A stretch of DNA of 6,801 nt. Source: Akkermansiaceae bacterium. GTDB lineage: Bacteria; Verrucomicrobiota; Verrucomicrobiia; Verrucomicrobiales; Akkermansiaceae. The first letter of the stretch is position 1, and each line of letters opens with the position of its first letter. The position numbers and the translations under genes were made by a program. Where the stretch lies: positions 1-6,801 of the forward strand of contig JALZUH010000097.1 in assembly GCA_023301645.1 (NCBI GenBank), read 5' to 3'. The notes under the pieces were generated by a model. The model saw nothing but the letters and a program-made list of their open reading frames with translations. It had not been told where the DNA came from and ran no database searches. Shown here piece by piece: positions 1 to 5,949 of this stretch.

Positions 1-70
1 GTTAAAAAACGCTTAAAGCACTTGTTTAAATCAACTTGCAAAATCAATTCTTTTATGTCATTTAGGTATC

Positions 71-727
71 ATGAATCTCAAACCTAAGTCAGCTAAAAAG
101 TTGTCGACACGTGATCGCTTACTCAATGTCACGAGCGAGTTGGTAGCTGAGTATGGTTTTGAAGGTGTTTCGCTAAGATCGATTACCAATGCCGCAGGTG
201 CGAATGTTGCGTCGGTAAACTATTACTTTGGAGGTAAAGATAAGCTATTTGAGCAACTTCAAATTCTCTATATCAAGCCTGTTAACGAAGAGCGTGCGGC
301 GAGATTAGATAAGCTACTCGCAGAGGGTGGGGAGGTGAGTTTAGAGGATATACTTGAGGCATTTATCCGTCCATTAGTCACCCAGCTCAGCACAAACCAA
401 GTGAGTGAGAAGGTGATACTTAAGATTCTAGCTCGATGCTTGATGATTCATAATGGCACATATCCTGAGGCGATAGCACCTTATATTGATACGACATTAG
501 CAACATATAAAGCAGCCCTTGTTTCATTACTGCCAGAGCTTGATGACGAGCAGCTAGTTAGGAGGCTTAACTATGCGATGGGATCGATGATTCAGTCACT
601 CATGCACAGCGGTGCTCAAGGCGCGCGATGCGAACAAGGTAGCCAAATAAGCAATTCATCTTATTTTGATGCACAGCTTAATGAGCTCATTGGCTTTTGC
701 GCTGCGGGCTTTCGCGCAAGTATTTAG
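71..727 (+). CDS. TetR/AcrR-family transcriptional regulator
   Basis: A 218-residue protein with the TetR-family plan: an N-terminal helix-turn-helix DNA-binding domain at about residues 14-60 and an all-helical ligand-binding and dimerisation domain after it. The recognition-helix end reads ASVNYYFGGKDKLF (residues 47-60), a clear variant of the TetR signature NYHFGSKEAL. The part after it (YIKPVNEERAARLDKL, then LEDILEAFIRPL) resembles TetR proteins that share the pattern 'PLNAERL..LD..LEDLL.AF..P'. The ATG at 71 is chosen because it leaves a normal short basic arm before the domain; an AGG at 64-66 is a weak ribosome-binding site. The gene is convergent with the BMC operon, so it does not share the operon promoter. 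Control of the BMC genes is possible but not shown, since TetR proteins often regulate a neighbour or themselves. The effector is unknown. Confidence 0.9.
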   Translation: MNLKPKSAKKLSTRDRLLNVTSELVAEYGFEGVSLRSITNAAGANVASVNYYFGGKDKLFEQLQILYIKPVNEERAARLDKLLAEGGEVSLEDILEAFIRPLVTQLSTNQVSEKVILKILARCLMIHNGTYPEAIAPYIDTTLATYKAALVSLLPELDDEQLVRRLNYAMGSMIQSLMHSGAQGARCEQGSQISNSSYFDAQLNELIGFCAAGFRASI

Positions 728-768
728 CGGTGAGGTGTCCATGCGTATCTTCGAAATATAGTGAATAC

Positions 769-800
769 AAAAAACCTCCGCCAGTTAAAAACTGGGGAGG
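769..800 (-). terminator. Rho-independent terminator of the BMC operon
   Basis: Read on the minus strand, CCTCCCCAGT (800-791) pairs with ACTGGCGGAGG (785-775) around the 5-nt loop 790-786, with one bulged base, and is followed directly by six T (774-769). This is a textbook intrinsic terminator 29 bases past the stop codon of the dehydrogenase gene and marks the 3' end of the minus-strand operon. On the plus strand the same stem is followed only by CTTTAG, so it would be at best a weak terminator for the tetR transcript. Confidence 0.9.
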
Positions 801-829
801 CTTTAGTGAGTTTGATGGGCTAAGATGAC

Positions 830-1759
830 TTAGACGCCTGCAACATTCTTGAGCATGTCTTTGAGTGCTCGTGCTGATGCTTGTAGTCCTTGGACTTCTT
901 TTGGCCAGAGGTCGATCTCGATGTGCTTCTCGGCTCCTTTTCTGCCTACGATGGTAGGGGTGCTGATACATACATCCTTGAGGCCATATGACCCGGTTTG
1001 AAGGCTTGAGATAGGAAGCATTTGCTTCTTATCGAGTGCGATAGCGTGCACAGTCTCTGCAATCGTTGCACCTACTGCCCAGCCAGCTCCACCTTTACGT
1101 GAGATGACTTCGGAGCCACTCTTCTGCGTGCGGCTGAAGACTTCGCGCTGGAAATTAACATCACAGCCTTTAACACCTGAGAGAGGAAGACCTCCGACAG
1201 TTGCTGATGACCAAACTGGGAACATGGTATCACCGTGCTCACCGAGGATGAGTGCTTTCACCTGAGTAGGAGCGAGGTTAAGACCGTCAGCAATGAGTGA
1301 GCGGAAACGCGCTGTGTCGAGCATGGTTCCAAGACCAATAACTTGGCTCTGTGGGAGACCTAGGTAGCTGACAGCAAGGTGAGTGAGAATGTCTACAGGG
1401 TTAGAGACTACAAATACGATCGCGTCGTCCTTCATACCTGCAGATTTGATGCTCTGGAGGATTTGGGAGAATAAACCGACGTTACGGTTGATGAGGTCTA
1501 GACGGCTTTCATCCGGCTTACGGCGAAGGCCAGCTGTGATGATGAAAATGTCAGAATCTTTCGCACGATCGTAGTCTCCAGCGTAGATGCGCTGGTCGTG
1601 AAGAGATGACGCACCGTGAAGTAGGTCAAGTGCTTCTCCGTCAGCGAGGTCTTGATTAGCATCTAGGATCTGAATTTCAGAAACGATACCTGCGCACTGA
1701 AGACAGATTGCAGCATTAGAGCCTACGCGGCCACCGCCGCCGATGATTGTTGCTTTCAT
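830..1759 (-). CDS. NAD-dependent LDH/MDH-family 2-hydroxyacid dehydrogenase, malate-type residues
   Basis: A full-length (309 aa) member of the lactate/malate dehydrogenase superfamily. Visible elements in order: Rossmann dinucleotide loop IGGGGRVGS (residues 6-14), Asp33 at the end of the second strand (predicts NAD over NADP), the substrate loop AGLRRKPDESR (76-86), VSNPVDILTH (118-127), the relay pair Asp148 and Arg151 in LDTARF, and catalytic His175 in GEHGDT. Arg80 falls at the position equal to residue 102 of LDH, where Gln means lactate and Arg means malate/oxaloacetate, and Ala225 falls where LDH usually has Thr246. It is the last gene of the operon, 44 nt after the aldolase gene. 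In PV-type BMC loci a protein of this family is proposed to reoxidise the NADH made by the aldehyde dehydrogenase. I see no N- or C-terminal targeting extension: the protein ends with the ordinary C-terminal helix. Family assignment is firm; the true substrate is open. Confidence 0.92.
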   Translation of the reverse strand: MKATIIGGGGRVGSNAAICLQCAGIVSEIQILDANQDLADGEALDLLHGASSLHDQRIYAGDYDRAKDSDIFIITAGLRRKPDESRLDLINRNVGLFSQILQSIKSAGMKDDAIVFVVSNPVDILTHLAVSYLGLPQSQVIGLGTMLDTARFRSLIADGLNLAPTQVKALILGEHGDTMFPVWSSATVGGLPLSGVKGCDVNFQREVFSRTQKSGSEVISRKGGAGWAVGATIAETVHAIALDKKQMLPISSLQTGSYGLKDVCISTPTIVGRKGAEKHIEIDLWPKEVQGLQASARALKDMLKNVAGV

Positions 1760-1803
1760 GATTTGGTTCTTAGTTGGTTAAGGTGTGATAAGAAATCCGA
1801 GCT

Positions 1804-2937
1804 TTAGAGCTTAGACATGATTTCGTCTGTGAGCTTCTTGATGACTTCCTCTGCAGCAGAGTTTTGTGTTGCGCCTGTTGAAGGTGCTGCTGATCCAGCT
1901 CCTGCTGGGATGTCGCACATTGCTCCTGGGCGGAAGTCGTCGTTGTTGCAGAGTTCACACTCTTTATACTCTTCACGTGGGTCGATCATGCCGATTGAGC
2001 GGCGGATTTCGAAAAGCTCTCTCATCTTGTCATTAGGGATTGGGTTGACCTTACCGCCATTGAGCTGGCTAGCTACCCATACTGTCTGACAAGCTGTTTC
2101 CATGTTTTCGAGTTTCCAGTAGGCATCTTCTACGTCAGATCCCCATGTCATAACACCGTGGTTAGCAAGAAGGATAGCTGGGTTGTCTTTTCCGATAGCG
2201 GCTACTGCAGCTGCATTCTCAGGGCTACCAGGCGTCTGGTAAGGAACGAGCTTAATAGGGCCAGTGAAGATTTCAGCTTCTGAACATAGGCAAGTAGGAG
2301 GCTCGATACCTGCTACGGCAAATGCTGTAGAATATGGTGGGTGTCCGTGGATGACACTTTTGGCATTTGGCTGCTGCTTCATGATGGCAAGGTGTGTGTT
2401 TGCCTCAGATGTGCGCTTACGCCATCCTGCTTGCTGAACACCGTCGAGGTCTACGAGGGCGATTTCATCTGGCTGGAGCTCACCTTTTGAGCGGAGAGTT
2501 GGTGTGCAGAGGACGAGGTTGTCACCTACGCGTAGTGTGATGTTTCCACCATTACCGTCGACCATGTTACGACCCCACATTTTGTGAGCAACGTGTGCCA
2601 TTTCTTTCTTAAGCTGCTCGATGGCAGGTGAGTAGAAGTAGCGCTGAATTTCTTCAGGTGTCTTAGGATCTGTGCCAGGAACCCACTTGAATTCGAGGCT
2701 AGGAACGATTGGCTCAGGTGGCACTGTAGGCACGCCAGCAGGTAGAGGTGGTAGTTTTTCATTACCTGTTGCTGCTGATGCTGAGCTACTACCGAAGGTA
2801 ACAGCTGCACCTTTTTTGTGTGCTTGGATGGCGTCTTTTGCAGAGGGTGTTACTACTGCGTCAGCTGGGATGCTGTCAAGGCATGTGCCTTGTCTGATCA
2901 TGGCTTGAATATCGTTACCGGTGTAAACTTTCTTCAT
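1804..2937 (-). CDS. BMC-associated class II (zinc) aldolase, fuculose/rhamnulose-1-phosphate type
   Basis: A 377-residue protein, much longer than the roughly 215 residues of FucA. The core (about 100-310) is an AraD/FucA-type class II aldolase: phosphate loop GNGGNIT (128-134), catalytic Glu178, metal ligands His197 and His199 in HGH, and His260 in NHG. By family knowledge and PV-BMC context it should split fuculose-1-P and/or rhamnulose-1-P into dihydroxyacetone phosphate and lactaldehyde. Residues 1-48 form an extra segment with IPADAVVTPSAKD (23-35), resembling the start of EutT and EutQ; a Pro/Ala/Ser-rich linker (about 49-79) joins it to the core. The C-terminus has a small Cys cluster (C327, C330, C341), an Ala/Gly/Ser/Thr linker (345-359) and an amphipathic helix SAAEEVIKKLTDEIMSKL (360-377) typical of BMC encapsulation peptides. 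It follows BMC-P 3 by 72 nt and precedes the dehydrogenase by 44 nt. No Shine-Dalgarno sequence precedes the ATG. Confidence 0.93.
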   Translation of the reverse strand: MKKVYTGNDIQAMIRQGTCLDSIPADAVVTPSAKDAIQAHKKGAAVTFGSSSASAATGNEKLPPLPAGVPTVPPEPIVPSLEFKWVPGTDPKTPEEIQRYFYSPAIEQLKKEMAHVAHKMWGRNMVDGNGGNITLRVGDNLVLCTPTLRSKGELQPDEIALVDLDGVQQAGWRKRTSEANTHLAIMKQQPNAKSVIHGHPPYSTAFAVAGIEPPTCLCSEAEIFTGPIKLVPYQTPGSPENAAAVAAIGKDNPAILLANHGVMTWGSDVEDAYWKLENMETACQTVWVASQLNGGKVNPIPNDKMRELFEIRRSIGMIDPREEYKECELCNNDDFRPGAMCDIPAGAGSAAPSTGATQNSAAEEVIKKLTDEIMSKL

Positions 2938-2978
2938 GTTATTAGATGATTGGTTGGTTTGTTTTTGAAATTGATGTG

Positions 2979-2993
2979 AACTTTTGAAAAGTT
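2979..2993. repeat. 15-bp palindrome AACTTTTGAAAAGTT upstream of the aldolase gene
   Basis: Two perfect 7-bp arms (2979-2985 and 2987-2993) flank a single central base. It sits in the 72-nt gap between BMC-P 3 and the aldolase, about 40 nt upstream of the aldolase ATG. A one-base loop cannot form without opening the stem and the arms are A/T-rich, so an RNA hairpin would be weak. The symmetry could suit a protein-binding site, but low-complexity A/T sequence produces such palindromes by chance, so function is not established. Confidence 0.3.
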
Positions 2994-3009
2994 GAGTAGG
3001 TGAAGCTAA

Positions 3010-3318
3010 TTAGGAACTAATCGGGGCTTCGTAAGAAATTGTGTCGAAAATAGCGAGACTGATGGCGTCAATGGGGGTGGGGTCTTCGAAGGGGGCTGTG
3101 GCTTCAGCTCCCTCGACAAAGCCGATGATGTCACCGATGCCTGCTCCGATGTTGTCATAGACGACAAGAGAGGATTGGGCAGTGAGCTTGGGCTGTGTGA
3201 TAAGGCAGGTGTTGAGGTCTGCCGTATCCACAGGATTAACCATGAGCCAGCGACCACCCTTAAGGGCTGCTTCGTGAATGCTGAGAGTAACTCTCCCGAT
3301 GACGTGTCCGATTCTCAT
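3010..3318 (-). CDS. BMC-P pentameric vertex shell protein (EutN/CcmL family), third copy
   Basis: A 102-residue EutN/CcmL-family (Pfam 03319 type) protein. Family marks are the opening strand MRIGHVIGRV (1-10), GGRWLMVNPVD (21-31), the core turn YDNIGAGIGD (54-63), and the closing strand PIDAISLAIFDTI (82-94). Such proteins form pentamers that cap the twelve vertices of the icosahedral shell. The 'GRVTLS..L.GGRWLMV' start and 'EGAEATAPF' (69-77) in place of the usual 'GSSAR' segment match a distinct BMC-P subtype that I associate with PV loci. Its start is only 6 nt after the stop of BMC-P 2, so the two are probably translationally linked. There is no Shine-Dalgarno sequence; the ATG is supported by alignment of MRIGHVIG with the family N-terminus. 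Confidence 0.93.
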   Translation of the reverse strand: MRIGHVIGRVTLSIHEAALKGGRWLMVNPVDTADLNTCLITQPKLTAQSSLVVYDNIGAGIGDIIGFVEGAEATAPFEDPTPIDAISLAIFDTISYEAPISS

Positions 3319-3324
3319 AATGGG

Positions 3325-3579
3325 TTAGTCAATGAGTCCTTGGATGAACATGCGGATGGGAGACTTAAAGTCCTTAACAATGTGCTGAGCACCGAGACCA
3401 TCTGTGCTGACAAAGACTTTTTGGTGCATTCCTGCGCCGAAGAGGTCGATGGCAACAAAGGGTGTGCCTGCTGCTGCTCCTTCTGCGTCAAGTTGTTGGC
3501 AAAGCAGCATTTTGTAACCATCGAGCGAATTGTGTTTCGCTGATGCTACTGCATTACCGACGACTTGGGCGTGAAGCAT
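3325..3579 (-). CDS. BMC-P pentameric vertex shell protein (EutN/CcmL family), second, divergent copy
   Basis: An 84-residue EutN/CcmL-family protein. It begins MLHAQVVGNAVASAKHNSL with the normal family spacing, followed by DGYKMLLCQQLD (20-31) and VAIDLFGAG (42-50). After GAG the usual G-D is replaced by HQ (GAGMHQKVFVSTDG, 48-61), and the usual closing PVDAAIxxIVD is SPIRMFIQGLID (73-84), ending exactly with the last strand. This fits a EutN subgroup ending in '(T/S)PVRxxxxGIxD', so it looks like a distinct paralogue, not a broken gene. It follows the aldehyde dehydrogenase by 47 nt and lies 6 nt before BMC-P 3. Three non-identical BMC-P genes in one locus is typical of PV-type microcompartments. 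There is no Shine-Dalgarno sequence before the ATG. Confidence 0.88.
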   Translation of the reverse strand: MLHAQVVGNAVASAKHNSLDGYKMLLCQQLDAEGAAAGTPFVAIDLFGAGMHQKVFVSTDGLGAQHIVKDFKSPIRMFIQGLID

Positions 3580-3604
3580 ATTAAAGGATAAGGGTGGTGT
3601 GATA

Positions 3605-3625
3605 CTTAGTCTTTAGGAGACTTAG
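3605..3625 (-). promoter_or_regulatory. Short hairpin directly after the aldehyde dehydrogenase stop codon
   Basis: CTTAGTCT (3605-3612) and AGACTTAG (3618-3625) pair at 7 of 8 positions around a 5-nt loop, starting 1 nt past the stop codon of the aldehyde dehydrogenase gene. There is no U-tract on the minus strand, so it is not an intrinsic terminator. It could shield the 3' end of that cistron or affect coupling to BMC-P 2. The short stem with a mismatch makes chance a real alternative. Confidence 0.3.
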
Positions 3626-3626
3626 C

Positions 3627-5147
3627 TTAGATAATACGAAGGTCTTCAACAACTACGCAGCGACGAACACGTGTGAATGTCTTAGGAGTAGTGATACCTT
3701 CACCAGTAGTGGTGGCGATTGAGTAGCTGAGGTAACCTTCACCACCTAGGCCTAGGCCTGCTGTAGATGCTCCATTTTTGATGAAGATCGTGGTGTCCAT
3801 TGCCTTTGCCATGTAGGTCATGTGAGCTACATTGTTGGAGTGGATGACTGCTGAGTGGCGGTAGCCGTGCTCGGCTTCTTTAGCGAGAGCAACACCTGTC
3901 TTGAAGTCAGGCACGCGCACGATTGGAAGCATTGGCATCATTTGCTCTTTCTGAACGTATGGGTGCTCGGCTTCTGTCTCTGCGAATACAAGCTCAGTAG
4001 ATGGTGGGACACTGAGCCCAGCGTGACCTGCAAGAACAGATGCATCTACGCCTATAAGGTCGCGGTTAAGCGCTGCTTGGGCACATCCGCCAGCACCATT
4101 GGTGATGTCAAATGCGACGTTGGTGAGCTTGTCGAGTTGGTCTTTATTAAGACGAACTGCACCGGCTTTGTCCATAGATGCCATGAAGGCGTCAAATACT
4201 GAGGAGACGACGAAGACGGCCTTTTCGCCAATGCAGAGGAGGTTATTGTCAAATGACGCACCTGCGATAATGCTTTCCGCTGCTCTGTCGAGGTCGGCTG
4301 TTTCGTCGACGACAACAACTGGGTTACCAGGTCCTGCACAGATGGAGCGCTTACCAGACTGCATCGCTGCTTGCACAACGGCAGGGCCACCTGTGATAGC
4401 CATGATGGCGATGTGCTTGTTAGCACAAATTTCATTGAAGCTTTCGATCGTAGGTGACTCGATGGTGCAGATGAGGTTGTCAACGCCGAGCTCATTGAAG
4501 ATGGCTTGGTTGTAGGCGCGTGTGGCCATAGCTGCAGATTGTGCTCCGCCCGGGTGTGGGTTGAAGAGGACTGTGTTGCCTGCTGCGAGAATGTTGATAA
4601 CATTTCCTGTAAGAGTAGGAACTGAGTGTGTGACTGGGAGGATAGCTCCGACAACACCGAAGGGTGCGAACTCTTCGAGCATGATGCCGTGATCACCGCT
4701 CATCGCGTCAGGGCGAAGGTATTCGACACCTGGGACAAGTGGGACGATCTTGAGTTTTTCGATCTTGTGATCAAGGCGGCCGATCTTGGTTTCATTCATC
4801 TCGAATGTGCCCCAAGGCTCAGCATTGGCTACGCAGAGATTCTTGACGATCTCGATGACGCGCTTGCGACCTTCTGTGCCGAGCTCTTGAAACTTAAGGA
4901 AAGATTCCTGTGCTGCTTCAGCGGCTTCGGTGACGTCTTGGAAGACTCCATTTTTACCAGTGTAGCTGCCAGCAGTAGATGCTCCATTGCCGTGGCATGA
5001 GCAGTCAGTATGGGCAGCGTTTTGGGCTGGCGGGGTGTTCTGGCTAGGTGCAGAGCTGTTGCCTTCTGGTAGTGGTGCGCCGCCGTTAAGCTTAACGAGG
5101 ACGTTTTCTACGACAGAGCGAAGAGTGTTTTGATCGATGTTGTTCAC
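3627..5147 (-). CDS. BMC CoA-acylating aldehyde dehydrogenase with N-terminal encapsulation peptide
   Basis: A 506-residue PduP/EutE-type aldehyde dehydrogenase. In PV-type compartments it is the signature enzyme, proposed to turn lactaldehyde, NAD+ and CoA into lactyl-CoA and NADH. Catalytic Cys305 sits in FDNNLLCIGEK (299-309), matching FDNNLPCIAEK of PduP; other marks are PVTHSVPTLTGN (171-182), GNTVLFNPHPGG (190-201), ITGGP (251-255), AGPGNPVVVVD (271-281) and a C-terminal segment AGLGLGGEGYLSY (463-475). Residues 2-20 (NNIDQNTLRSVVENVLVKL) form an amphipathic helix joined to the catalytic domain by a Pro/Ala/Ser-rich linker (about 21-66): the classic encapsulation peptide. The linker contains C49-x-C51-H52. 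The start is GTG at 5147; an in-frame TAA at 5153-5151 leaves no upstream alternative, and the next in-frame ATG (residue 117) would remove the targeting helix and part of the fold. It lies 24 nt after BMC-P 1. Confidence 0.95.
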   Translation of the reverse strand: MNNIDQNTLRSVVENVLVKLNGGAPLPEGNSSAPSQNTPPAQNAAHTDCSCHGNGASTAGSYTGKNGVFQDVTEAAEAAQESFLKFQELGTEGRKRVIEIVKNLCVANAEPWGTFEMNETKIGRLDHKIEKLKIVPLVPGVEYLRPDAMSGDHGIMLEEFAPFGVVGAILPVTHSVPTLTGNVINILAAGNTVLFNPHPGGAQSAAMATRAYNQAIFNELGVDNLICTIESPTIESFNEICANKHIAIMAITGGPAVVQAAMQSGKRSICAGPGNPVVVVDETADLDRAAESIIAGASFDNNLLCIGEKAVFVVSSVFDAFMASMDKAGAVRLNKDQLDKLTNVAFDITNGAGGCAQAALNRDLIGVDASVLAGHAGLSVPPSTELVFAETEAEHPYVQKEQMMPMLPIVRVPDFKTGVALAKEAEHGYRHSAVIHSNNVAHMTYMAKAMDTTIFIKNGASTAGLGLGGEGYLSYSIATTTGEGITTPKTFTRVRRCVVVEDLRII

Positions 5148-5171
5148 GATTTAGAAAATAAGGATGGAGAG

Positions 5172-5480
5172 TTAGCTGCTTTTAAAGATTTTTTTACCGA
5201 GCACGTCAACGCTGTCAACGATGGCAATAATGGCGGCGTCGACAGGGAGTGGCTTCATTCCTTTAGCCTGTCTAGCTGAGCTGCCTTGGCAGAACATCAC
5301 GAGGTCACCTTCACCTGCACCAACGGTATCAACTGTAATAATTGTATTGGCACCATTGCGGAACGTTGTTGGGTCTTTCTCGTCGACGAGCTTAGGTCGG
5401 ACGATGAGGAGTTTCTTACCGTGCATGCTGTCGTCCTTCTTAGTGGAGACTACTTGCCCGATGACTTCTGCTAGAAACAT
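5172..5480 (-). CDS. BMC-P pentameric vertex shell protein (EutN/CcmL family), first copy
   Basis: A 102-residue protein and the most canonical of the three EutN/CcmL homologues here: AEVIGQVVST (4-13), HGKKLLIVRP (20-29), VDTVGAGEGDLV (50-61), QGSSARQAKG (65-74) and PVDAAIIAIVDSV (79-91) all match the family consensus. It should assemble as a pentamer closing shell vertices. It is the first gene after the 172-nt gap that holds a strong hairpin and stands 24 nt upstream of the aldehyde dehydrogenase start, so these two genes are probably on one message. The last residues (LGKKIFKSS) are a short basic tail beyond the closing strand. No Shine-Dalgarno sequence precedes the ATG (upstream bases CTCATCACC). 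Confidence 0.95.
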   Translation of the reverse strand: MFLAEVIGQVVSTKKDDSMHGKKLLIVRPKLVDEKDPTTFRNGANTIITVDTVGAGEGDLVMFCQGSSARQAKGMKPLPVDAAIIAIVDSVDVLGKKIFKSS

Positions 5481-5590
5481 GGTGATGAGTGATTGTGGTG
5501 TTCTTGTATAGGCTGCCTTTTTTGTAAGGGCGGGCCTAATAGAGGATGGCTATGATAGAGAGAAATGTGGAGAAATGGTTAGTGCTGTGA

Positions 5591-5622
5591 CCGTGAGGGC
5601 AGTCGATTGAAAGCCCTCACGG
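5591..5622 (-). promoter_or_regulatory. Perfect 10-bp intercistronic hairpin downstream of the BMC-H gene
   Basis: CCGTGAGGGC (5591-5600) and GCCCTCACGG (5613-5622) are exact reverse complements around a 12-nt loop. The hairpin starts 30 nt past the BMC-H stop codon, inside the 172-nt gap before BMC-P 1, the largest intergenic space in the operon. It is G/C-rich but neither strand has a T-tract after it, so it does not look like a complete intrinsic terminator. A stem here could protect the upstream BMC-H message from 3' exonucleases or cause partial termination, either of which would give more hexamer than downstream products. The structure is seen; the role is inferred. Confidence 0.7.
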
Positions 5623-5652
5623 CGAAAACACATGGCGATCTCTCGCGAGGTA

Positions 5653-5949
5653 TTACTTCTTAGCCTTAGCAGCTGCTTTAGGAAGCAGCTCATTTACGCT
5701 TGCGTCTGGGCGAGCGATAACGTGTGCACTGAGAACAGTGCCGACTTGTGATGCAGCAGCTGCGCCGCTGTCGATAGCTGCTTTTACAGCAGCGACGTCG
5801 CCTTCGACGACGACGTTACACATTGCACTGCCGATCTGGCGCATTGGGCCAGCGAGTGTGACGTCTGCTGATTTGAGCATTGCGTCTGTGCCGTTTACGA
5901 GACCTACGAGGCCTGATGTTTCGAGTATTCCGATTGCTTGTTTAGCCAT
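5653..5949 (-). CDS. BMC-H hexameric shell protein (PduA/CcmK/EutM family)
   Basis: A 98-residue single-BMC-domain protein, the right length for the major facet tile. It aligns with PduA without gaps: AIGILETSGLVGLVNGTDAMLKSA lies over residues 5-28, including the inter-hexamer contact Lys26 (PduA Lys26 equivalent), and VLSAHVIARPDASV covers 72-85 with Arg80 matching PduA Arg79. The central pore loop reads QIGSAM (38-43), where the common form is KIGSGL; Ser41 would line the pore. Cys44 follows it directly. The C-terminus is a Lys/Ala-rich tail (PKAAAKAKK). It lies 74 nt after acetate kinase. Only one BMC-H is in view; PV loci usually carry a second, which may be upstream of the window. No Shine-Dalgarno sequence is present before the ATG at 5949 (AACTAATACC). 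Confidence 0.97.
   Translation of the reverse strand: MAKQAIGILETSGLVGLVNGTDAMLKSADVTLAGPMRQIGSAMCNVVVEGDVAAVKAAIDSGAAAASQVGTVLSAHVIARPDASVNELLPKAAAKAKK

Noticed and set aside
687..971. Minus-strand open frame of 94 codons overlapping the 3' end of the dehydrogenase gene
   Set aside because: It runs through the intrinsic terminator and the real 3' end of the dehydrogenase, has a low-complexity Ser/Arg/His composition, and resembles no family.
3175..3543. Plus-strand open frame of 122 codons antisense to two BMC-P genes
   Set aside because: It is antisense to two genes with clear EutN motifs; the Cys-rich run comes from reverse-reading Ala/Gly codons.
3010..3579. BMC-P 2 and BMC-P 3 as halves of one frameshifted gene
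   Set aside because: Each has its own complete EutN/CcmL start strand, GAG turn and closing strand, so they are two separate full genes 6 nt apart.
4052..4696. Long minus-strand open frame (214 codons) inside the aldehyde dehydrogenase gene
   Set aside because: It is an out-of-frame reading of a well-supported enzyme gene, very rich in Ser/Thr/Gln with no domain pattern.
5642..5649. CTCGCGAG palindrome next to the BMC-H stop codon
   Set aside because: Eight bases only, with no spacer and no partner site; expected by chance.
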